Positions 58,150 to 64,000 of a stretch of DNA of 64,000 nucleotides are shown here, piece by piece. The notes under the pieces were generated by a model, which did not search any database, was not told where the DNA came from, and saw only the letters and a list, made by a program, of their open reading frames with translations. Position 1 is the stretch's first letter. Each line of letters starts with the position of its first letter. The position numbers and the translations under genes were made by a program. This DNA comes from Actinophytocola sp035634895. GTDB taxonomy: Bacteria > Actinomycetota > Actinomycetes > Mycobacteriales > Pseudonocardiaceae. The stretch covers positions 1 to 64,000 of the forward strand of contig NZ_DASQCC010000243.1 in assembly GCF_035634895.1 (NCBI RefSeq), given 5' to 3'.

Positions 58150-58986
58150 GTGGACAAGCACGAGCTCGGCCGGTTCCTGCGACTGCACCGGGAGCGGCTG
58201 GCGCCGGCCGCAGTGGGGCTCCCGGCGGACGGACCGCGTCGCACGCCGGGACTGCGGCGTGAGGAGGTGGCGCACCTGGCGCACATCTCGACGCAGTACT
58301 ACACGCGGTTGGAGCAGGCCAGGGGGCCGCACCCGTCACGGCACGTGCTGGCGGCGATCGGGCGTGCGCTGCGGCTCAACGACGCCGAGCGTGCCCACAT
58401 GTACACGCTGGGTGGTCAGCCGGTGGAGCCGCCGGGCCCGTCGACGGACGTGCCGGACCGCATCCTGGACCTGATCGAGCGAATGCCGGACACGGCGGCG
58501 GTGGTGCTGGACGCGAAGTACGACGTGCTGGCGTGGAACCCGCTGGCGGCGGCGCTGCTGGAGGACTTCTCGGCGCAGCCGAGGCGGGAACGCAACATGA
58601 TCCGCCGCTATTTCCTGCACCCGGACAGTCCCCGCCGGCACTACGGCATCACCGACGACGGCGACTTCGGCCGGTTCGCGGCGGGGCACCTGCGTGCGAC
58701 CGCGGCCCGGTACCCGCACGATCCCGCCACCCAGGAGCTGGTCCGGGAGCTGATGCGGCGGAGTCCCGAGTTCGCGGCGCTGTGGCCGAGCTCGGAGGTC
58801 TCGGACGAGCGCCACCTGACGAAGACGATCGACCACCCGCAGCTGGGCCCGCTCACGTTGATGTGCGACATCCTGACGGTGCCGGAACGCGACCAGCAGG
58901 TGGTCCTGTTCACCGCCGCACCGGACACCCCGGCCCACGAGGCCCTGCGCCTGCTCTCCGTGATCGGCCTCCAACAGCTGACCTGA
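58150..58986 (+). CDS. XRE regulator with MmyB-like ligand-binding domain
   Basis: A 278-residue regulator: an HTH (about 5-75, RTPGLRREEVAHLAHISTQYYTRLEQARG, PSRHVLAAIGRALRLN) and an MmyB-like/PAS-type domain (about 105-265, DAKYDVLAWNPLAAALLEDF). These proteins often sense a fatty-acid or aromatic ligand and repress a neighbouring oxidoreductase. GTG start. Divergent from the SDR gene by 92 bp. Confidence 0.93.
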   Translation: MDKHELGRFLRLHRERLAPAAVGLPADGPRRTPGLRREEVAHLAHISTQYYTRLEQARGPHPSRHVLAAIGRALRLNDAERAHMYTLGGQPVEPPGPSTDVPDRILDLIERMPDTAAVVLDAKYDVLAWNPLAAALLEDFSAQPRRERNMIRRYFLHPDSPRRHYGITDDGDFGRFAAGHLRATAARYPHDPATQELVRELMRRSPEFAALWPSSEVSDERHLTKTIDHPQLGPLTLMCDILTVPERDQQVVLFTAAPDTPAHEALRLLSVIGLQQLT

Positions 58987-59063
58987 CATCTCCGTCCTTC
59001 CCGTGCAACCTGGGCGTCCGCCGGCACATTAGCGGTGTGGAGTCCCCAAGGACGGGAGAGACT

Positions 59064-59582
59064 GTGTACGAGCGCGACCGCGACTTCGCCGACTACGTGA
59101 CGGCGCGGCTGCCGTGGCTGCGACAGGTCGCCTACCTGCTGACCCAGGACTGGCACCACGCCGACGACGTCGTGCAGACGGCGATCATGCGGCTTTACAA
59201 GCACTGGCCGCGCATCTCACGGATGGAGAACCCGGACGGCTACGCCCGCACGGTGCTGGTGCGCACGTTCATCAGCGAGCGCCGCCGGTGGGGGTCGCGT
59301 GTCCAGCTGACGGCCGACCCGCCGGACACCCCGGCCAGAACGCCGGACCAGGCCAGCCAGGTCGCGGTGCGCACGGCGCTGGCCGTGGTCGCACCGCGGC
59401 AGCGGGCGACGCTCGTGCTGCGGTACTACTGCGACCTGACCGTCGACCAGGTGGCCGAGGTCCTGCGCTGCTCCCCGGGAACCGTCAAGAGCCAGACCGC
59501 CCGTGGCCTGAACGCGTTGCGACGCATTCTGGCCGACACACCGTCGCCGGCCGCGCCGGCCGTGGAGAGGAGCCGTTCATGA
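59064..59582 (+). CDS. SigE-family ECF RNA polymerase sigma factor
   Basis: A 172-residue sigma-70-type factor: region 2 (ADDVVQTAIMRLYKHWPRISRMENPDGYARTVLVRTFISERRR) and region 4 (LTVDQVAEVLRCSPGTVKSQTARGLNALR), the SigE/ECF41-like actinobacterial kind. GTG 59064 follows GGGAGAG. It overlaps the next gene by ATGA, which probably encodes its membrane-bound regulator. Confidence 0.92.
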   Translation: MYERDRDFADYVTARLPWLRQVAYLLTQDWHHADDVVQTAIMRLYKHWPRISRMENPDGYARTVLVRTFISERRRWGSRVQLTADPPDTPARTPDQASQVAVRTALAVVAPRQRATLVLRYYCDLTVDQVAEVLRCSPGTVKSQTARGLNALRRILADTPSPAAPAVERSRS

Positions 59583-60700
59583 AGGACCTGGATGTCCGCA
59601 CCCTGTTGGCGGACCTGGCCGACACGCCACCGCCACCGTCCCGGGTGGACGTGGCGCACGCGATGACCATGGCCCGTCGCCGGTCCCGAGCCAGGACGTG
59701 GACGTCGGTCGCGGCGTCGGTCCTCGTCGCCGGCGTGGCCGCCGGCGTCACCTATGCCGTCATCGAGCGCCCACCACCCGCCACGCCGGCCGCGGCCGTG
59801 CCGGCGACGGACGCGCCGGCACGGTTCGACCCGCTGACCCGCTACGCGTCCTTCGGCTGGCTGCCGGCGCAACCCCAACTCACCTGGCAGAACACGTCGA
59901 TCACCACCGAAAGGGTCGACCTGAGCGCGACGGAGCACGTGCCGGGCTCCCTCGACCGGCCCGTGCCCGTGGTGAACGTCAGCGTGCGGCTCTACGCCGC
60001 CGGGGCCGTCCCGCTGACCGAACGGCCGGCGGAGGCCCAGTCACCCGACGGCAAGACGACCGTGGAGTACGGCCCGGTGACCGAGGCACCCGCCGTCGAC
60101 GGCGCGCCCGCGTACTGGGTGGGCGTGCCCGGCGAGCCCGCGAAGGTCGTCCTGAAGTGGCGCTACGCCACCGGCGGCTGGGCCGAGCTGTCCGCGGACG
60201 GCCTCACCGGCGACGTCCGCGCGACCATGCGACGGATCGCCGGCGCACTACGTGTCGGCGGCACGGAACGGATCCGGTTCCCGTTCCATCTCACCGGCCT
60301 GTCCCCGGCACTGCGGGCGACGTCCAGCCAGTCGACGCGGAACGGACCCGACGAGCCGTGGTCCACGATCCTCGACCTGAACACCCAGGCGGACGGGAAG
60401 GGCCCGAGCCTGAGCGTGGTCGTCCGCCCGGCCAACCCCGCCGAAGCCCACGATCCCAACACCACCGTCGGCGGCCACCCCGCCCGCCGGGAACAGGTCC
60501 AGGCCGATCACCTCGGCGTGCCCGAGTACGCCGACCGCCTGTTCGTCGACGACGTCGACGGTCTCCAGATCAGCATCCTCATCGAGGCGGGCACGGCCGC
60601 CGCCGCGGAACCCCTCGCCCCGGACGGGGTGCTGGGCGTCTACCCGGCACTCACGCTCCACCCCGACCTCGCCGGCTGGACCGACCGACCGCTGCGCTGA
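59579..60700 (+). CDS. membrane protein coupled to the sigma factor, probable anti-sigma or sensor
   Basis: A 373-residue protein with a cytoplasmic N-terminus (about 1-40, Arg-rich), one span (about 42-62, TSVAASVLVAGVAAGVTYAVI) and a large extracellular beta-rich domain. The topology and ATGA coupling to the sigma gene suggest an anti-sigma factor or signal-receiving protein, although a zinc-binding HxxxCxxC motif is absent. A strong terminator lies 15 bp after its stop. Confidence 0.8.
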   Translation: MKDLDVRTLLADLADTPPPPSRVDVAHAMTMARRRSRARTWTSVAASVLVAGVAAGVTYAVIERPPPATPAAAVPATDAPARFDPLTRYASFGWLPAQPQLTWQNTSITTERVDLSATEHVPGSLDRPVPVVNVSVRLYAAGAVPLTERPAEAQSPDGKTTVEYGPVTEAPAVDGAPAYWVGVPGEPAKVVLKWRYATGGWAELSADGLTGDVRATMRRIAGALRVGGTERIRFPFHLTGLSPALRATSSQSTRNGPDEPWSTILDLNTQADGKGPSLSVVVRPANPAEAHDPNTTVGGHPARREQVQADHLGVPEYADRLFVDDVDGLQISILIEAGTAAAAEPLAPDGVLGVYPALTLHPDLAGWTDRPLR

Positions 60701-60715
60701 GGCGGTCACACCCGA

Positions 60716-60759
60716 AAACCGTCGGCCGCCGGCAGAATTCTGCCGGCGGCCGACGGTTT
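60716..60759. terminator. 44-bp perfect palindrome, bidirectional terminator
   Basis: 22-bp arms centred on GAATTC and flanked by AAA on the left and TTT on the right. CCCGAAAAC (60711-60719) and GTTTTCGGG (60766-60774) form a second, outer dyad. It follows the sigma operon. Confidence 0.85.
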
Positions 60760-60926
60760 CCCCGGGTTTTCGGGCGCGGGCATTCCCGAAAACGAACTCA
60801 CGGCACAACGTGCATATTGTTGCCAGCTCTTCGCGCTTGCGGGAAATACCGCCGACCCCTACACTGAATTCTTTGTTGCTCCGCCGCCCGGACCATGCGG
60901 CCGCCGCGGTGGGAGGTCCACACCAG

Positions 60927-62111
60927 ATGAGAACACACAGGCTTGTCCTGTTGGTCGCAGCTGTCACCATCTCGGCGACCGTCGCCGCGCCGGTCGCGAA
61001 CGCGATGCCGGGAACCATGGTGCTGCGCGGGCCTTCCGGCGCCAGCGGAACCCAGGCGACGGACATCAACAACACGTACACGGTGATCGGCACGTACGAC
61101 TGGACCACGCCGGTGCGCTGGGATTCCATCGGCAGGATCACCACATTGCCCGCCCCGCCCGGACCCTCCGCGACATTCTCCATGCGCGAGATCACCGACA
61201 GTGGATTCATCATCGGCAACAGTTATCGCAACGAGGGCAGCAGCCTCAGCAGTGCGTTGCTGTGGGATCCCCAGGGAAATCTGGTCACCCTGCAACATCT
61301 TCCAGAAATGCCGCAAACGTACGGCACGGACGTCAACGAGTCCGGAACCGTGGTCGGTTTCGCCACCGCCACGGACGGCGGGCAGCACGCCGTCCGCTGG
61401 GACCCCCAGGGCCGGGTCACCGAACTGCCGATGCTTCGGGGCGGAGCCTTCAGCTACGCCGCCGCCGTCAACGACCAGGGCCTCGTGGCCGGCCACTCCG
61501 ACGTGGTCGTCAGCGACACGCACTTCACCCACGCGGTGACGTGGGACGCCGCTGACCGGCGCCTGGACCTGGGCGGCCCGATCAGCGCCGTCGACAGCCA
61601 GGCCACCGTGGTCAACAACGCGGGGACGGTCGCCGGTGTCCGGGGCACCGACGCGGTCAGGTGGAACCGGCTGGGGCGCGCCTCCGTGCTCCAACTCCGT
61701 GGCCTGCCCACCGCGATGAACGACGACGGCGTGGTCGTCGGCCACACGGTCGACCCGAACCTCACTGAGCAGCAACCAATCCGTTGGGACCAGCAGGGAC
61801 ACGGCATTCAGCTCAGCGGCCTCGGGTACCCGACCCGGGCGAACGCGATCAACCGCGCCGGCGTCATCGTCGGCACCTCGGAAGCCCACTCGGTCCATCC
61901 TGGCTCCTGGGCCTATGCCCGTGCCGCCCGATGGGACCCGGCGGGGAACGTCACCGATCTCGGCAATCTCGCCGGTTCGCTCAACATGGCCAACGGCATC
62001 AACGACAAGGGCGCCATCTGCGGCTGGTCGGGCGAGATCTCCGGCCCGGTGTACGCGGTCGTCTGGAACCGGTGGAGCCACACCAGCCAGCCACTTCGGC
62101 ACACACGGTGA
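60927..62111 (+). CDS. secreted HAF-repeat protein
   Basis: A 394-residue exported protein: a signal peptide (about 1-26, ending ANA) and then about seven repeats of 40-50 residues with the pattern (A/D)(I/V)N..G.VVG......(A/V)RWD..G. These are typical of the HAF repeat family, a probable beta-propeller. Extracellular, function unknown. ATG behind GGGAGG. Confidence 0.82.
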   Translation: MRTHRLVLLVAAVTISATVAAPVANAMPGTMVLRGPSGASGTQATDINNTYTVIGTYDWTTPVRWDSIGRITTLPAPPGPSATFSMREITDSGFIIGNSYRNEGSSLSSALLWDPQGNLVTLQHLPEMPQTYGTDVNESGTVVGFATATDGGQHAVRWDPQGRVTELPMLRGGAFSYAAAVNDQGLVAGHSDVVVSDTHFTHAVTWDAADRRLDLGGPISAVDSQATVVNNAGTVAGVRGTDAVRWNRLGRASVLQLRGLPTAMNDDGVVVGHTVDPNLTEQQPIRWDQQGHGIQLSGLGYPTRANAINRAGVIVGTSEAHSVHPGSWAYARAARWDPAGNVTDLGNLAGSLNMANGINDKGAICGWSGEISGPVYAVVWNRWSHTSQPLRHTR

Positions 62112-62148
62112 AGTCGTGTCCGTGCCCGGATCCACTGAGGACAGGTCG

Positions 62149-63333
62149 ATGAACAGTCGAAGATCTGGTGTCCTGGCGGCCGTCGCGGTCGTCCTGCTGG
62201 CCGGTGCCGCCCCCGCGGAGGCCGCGCCGCCGGCGAGCCGGCGGTTCACCGCGGCGACGGACGCGTCGAGGTACGTCGCGGTGACACCGCGGCGGGTGCT
62301 GGACACCAGAACCTCCGGGGGTGCCGTGGGCCCGGGCGCCACGGTCACGGTGGACCTGTCGGGGCAGACGCCCGCCGGCGCGGTGGCGGTGGTGCTGAAC
62401 GTGACCGGGACAGCCCCGACGGCCGTCACGTACGTGACGGTCTACCCCTCGAACGAGCCGCTGCCCGAGGCGTCCAACCTGAACCTGGCACCCGGCCAGA
62501 CCAGGGCGAACGCGGCGACCGTCGCGTTGAGCCCGGACCGACACGTGACCCTGTACAACCGCGCGGGCGACACGCACCTGGTCGCCGACCTCGCCGGCTA
62601 TTACGCCACCGACCAGGGCTCCGGGTTCACCGCCCAGGCTCCGGTCCGGGTACTGGACACCCGGACCGGCCCACCGGTCGGTCCCGGCGGCGTGGTCGAC
62701 GTGAACCTGCACCTGACGGCGTCGGGCCTGCCCACGGCCGCGGTCCTCAACGTGACCGCGGTGGGCGCGACGACGAACACCGTCGTGACGGCCTACCCCA
62801 CCGGCCAGCCGGTGCCGTCCACGTCGAACCTGAACCTGGGGCCCAACGAGGCCGTGCCGAACCAGGTCACGGTGGCGCTCAACGCCAACCGGCGGGTGAG
62901 CCTGTTCAACAAGAACGGCAACGTGCACCTCGTCGCGGACCTGGTCGGCTACTACCGCACGGGACTGGGCAGCGAGTTCGTCGCCGTGTCCCCGATCCGG
63001 GCGATGGACACCCGGGTGGACGGCTCGGGGCCGCGGCCGGGCGCCAGCGGCATCTCGCTCACCGGCTGGGGTCCGGACATCGACGCCGTGGCGGCCAACC
63101 TGACCGGCACCGACCCGACCACGTTGCAGTACGTGGTGGCCTGGCCGGGCGGCAGCCCGAGACCGACCGCGTCGACCCTGAACCTCGCCCGCGGCCAGAC
63201 CGCCGCGAACGCGGTCACCGTCGGGATCGGCTACGACCCCGCCCGTGCGGACCACACCGTGAACTTCCTCAACAGCGGCGGTCACGTCGACCTCATCTTC
63301 GACGTCGCCGGCTTCTTCGTCACCGCCGGCTGA
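62149..63333 (+). CDS. secreted protein with three tandem beta-rich repeats
   Basis: A 394-residue exported protein. A signal peptide (about 1-25) precedes three repeats of about 115 residues, each opening with (P)xR(V/A)(L/M)DTR, containing (A/V)xxLN(V/L)T.T.PT.. and ASxLNL..GQ, and closing with HLVADLAGYY or DLIFDVAGFF. Similar repeats occur in other actinobacterial secreted proteins. Function unknown; likely co-expressed with the HAF-repeat gene 37 bp upstream. Confidence 0.82.
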   Translation: MNSRRSGVLAAVAVVLLAGAAPAEAAPPASRRFTAATDASRYVAVTPRRVLDTRTSGGAVGPGATVTVDLSGQTPAGAVAVVLNVTGTAPTAVTYVTVYPSNEPLPEASNLNLAPGQTRANAATVALSPDRHVTLYNRAGDTHLVADLAGYYATDQGSGFTAQAPVRVLDTRTGPPVGPGGVVDVNLHLTASGLPTAAVLNVTAVGATTNTVVTAYPTGQPVPSTSNLNLGPNEAVPNQVTVALNANRRVSLFNKNGNVHLVADLVGYYRTGLGSEFVAVSPIRAMDTRVDGSGPRPGASGISLTGWGPDIDAVAANLTGTDPTTLQYVVAWPGGSPRPTASTLNLARGQTAANAVTVGIGYDPARADHTVNFLNSGGHVDLIFDVAGFFVTAG

Positions 63334-64000
63334 GGACGGTCAGCCCCGCTGGCCACCGGATGCCGGCCCGAGTCCGCTGCCCGGCGGCGCGAAGCAGTTC
63401 GGCGAGACGTTCACCGACGGCGGAGACGCTGGGCGTCGGTTCGCGGTCGAAGAAAGCCTTCTTGTGCCGGCGGAGCAGCTTCTCACCGTCCTGTGCCCAG
63501 GTGAAGCCGGGTTTGCGCAGCAGGGCACGGAAAACCGGGTCGGCACCGTCGGGGTGGCGCTGGACGAGCCGGCGGATCGCCAGTGGCGAGACCGACTCGT
63601 CGTTCAGGTACTCACGCAGCAGCGCGAGGTTCGTGCGGTCGCGGGCTGGCCTCGGGTTGGCGAACAGGTCGTCCAGGTGCCCGAAGTCGCGGTACTGGTT
63701 GAGCCCTTCGACCTCGTCGTAGACCAGGGCGATGTTGTCGGCGGCGAGCATGTCCTCGGGCAGCCGCGGTTCGGGTGCGGGACCGACCTTCGCGGCTCGC
63801 CCGGCGTCGAGACCGGCCAGTGCCCGCTGCCGCTGGCGGCGGAAGTGCTCGCGCAGTGTCTCCTGGGCCTCGAGCGGTGGCAGCACGGTGATGTCGGCGC
63901 CGACCTGGTCAATGAAGTCGGCGCGGTGCGCGGCCTGGATCTCCCGGGCTTTCTGTAGCACGGCGGGGTTGCGGCGGAGCAGTTCCGGATGGGTGGTGAG
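63320..64000 (-). CDS. hypothetical protein, 5' part off the window
   Basis: The frame is still open at the right edge, so only the C-terminal 226 residues are visible. They are helical and charged, with no motif I recognise (e.g. RRQRQRALAGLDAGR, DDLFANPRPARDRTNLALLREYLNDESVSPLAIRRLVQRH). A GTG at 63961 is in frame but coding character continues upstream of it. The stop overlaps the convergent secreted-protein gene by 14 bases. Confidence 0.6.
   Translation of the reverse strand, partial: LTTHPELLRRNPAVLQKAREIQAAHRADFIDQVGADITVLPPLEAQETLREHFRRQRQRALAGLDAGRAAKVGPAPEPRLPEDMLAADNIALVYDEVEGLNQYRDFGHLDDLFANPRPARDRTNLALLREYLNDESVSPLAIRRLVQRHPDGADPVFRALLRKPGFTWAQDGEKLLRRHKKAFFDREPTPSVSAVGERLAELLRAAGQRTRAGIRWPAGLTVLSRR

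Overview
The window is high-GC actinomycete DNA. GTG starts are common, neighbouring genes overlap by ATGA/GTGA, and the gene families (Lsr2, DUF397/XRE pairs, F420-dependent reductases, SigE-type sigma factors, MmyB-type regulators) are actinobacterial. A member of the Pseudonocardiales is my best guess, but no rRNA or other placing marker is present.

Two parts can be told apart. Bases 1 to about 41,977 are the right-hand part of an integrated mobile element. Its right end is marked by the 3' end of a tRNA gene, probably tRNA-His (41947-41978), standing without its 5' half, followed by a terminator and ordinary chromosomal genes. The left end and the integrase are not in the window. No phage capsid, portal, terminase or long tail gene was seen, so an integrative and conjugative element, or the early half of a prophage, fits best.

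Element layout: (i) 1-10,032, mostly plus-strand operons of small Cys-rich (zinc-ribbon-like) proteins around a queuine tRNA-ribosyltransferase-like/DpdA-like gene (3461-4336), with one frameshifted gene (2245-2501); (ii) 10,266-14,408, an XRE/DUF397 pair and small unknown genes; (iii) 14,472-17,676, a tightly overlapping minus-strand operon with holin-like membrane proteins and a TM protein with an acidic repeat stalk; (iv) 17,918-23,042, a lower-GC patchwork with a lipoprotein, two PadR regulators coupled to three related membrane proteins, and two broken copies of one small gene; (v) 23,130-29,162, a transfer module with an FtsK/TraB-type translocase, DUF2637/Spd-like and other membrane proteins; (vi) 29,236-32,545, a replication module of initiator, AAA+ helicase loader and DnaB-type helicase, with iteron-like repeats inside the initiator gene as in phage lambda; (vii) 33,036-40,401, VRR-NUC nuclease, Lsr2, RecT and YqaJ recombination genes, an excisionase-like protein and an XRE regulator; (viii) 40,555-41,977, a regulator, a small membrane protein, short direct repeats and the attachment site. 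A shared promoter/operator signature (TTGCGC or TGGCGC, 17 bp, TAGTGT, then TGAAAC, with TCGCAA half-sites) precedes many of these units and probably puts the element under common control.

Chromosomal part (41,978-64,000): a deazaflavin-dependent oxidoreductase, an SMP-30/gluconolactonase-like protein, a GAF-LytTR regulator with a cation-exchanger-like membrane protein and a secreted peptidase-like hydrolase, a Gfo/Idh/MocA oxidoreductase, a TPR protein facing a Fic-fold protein that has lost its catalytic motif, a membrane protein with an internal duplication, a three-gene cassette resembling 3-amino-4-hydroxybenzoate synthesis (GriI-, GriH- and aldehyde-dehydrogenase-like), CorA, an SDR/MmyB-regulator pair, a SigE-type sigma factor with its cognate membrane protein, two secreted repeat proteins, and an unknown gene running off the right edge.
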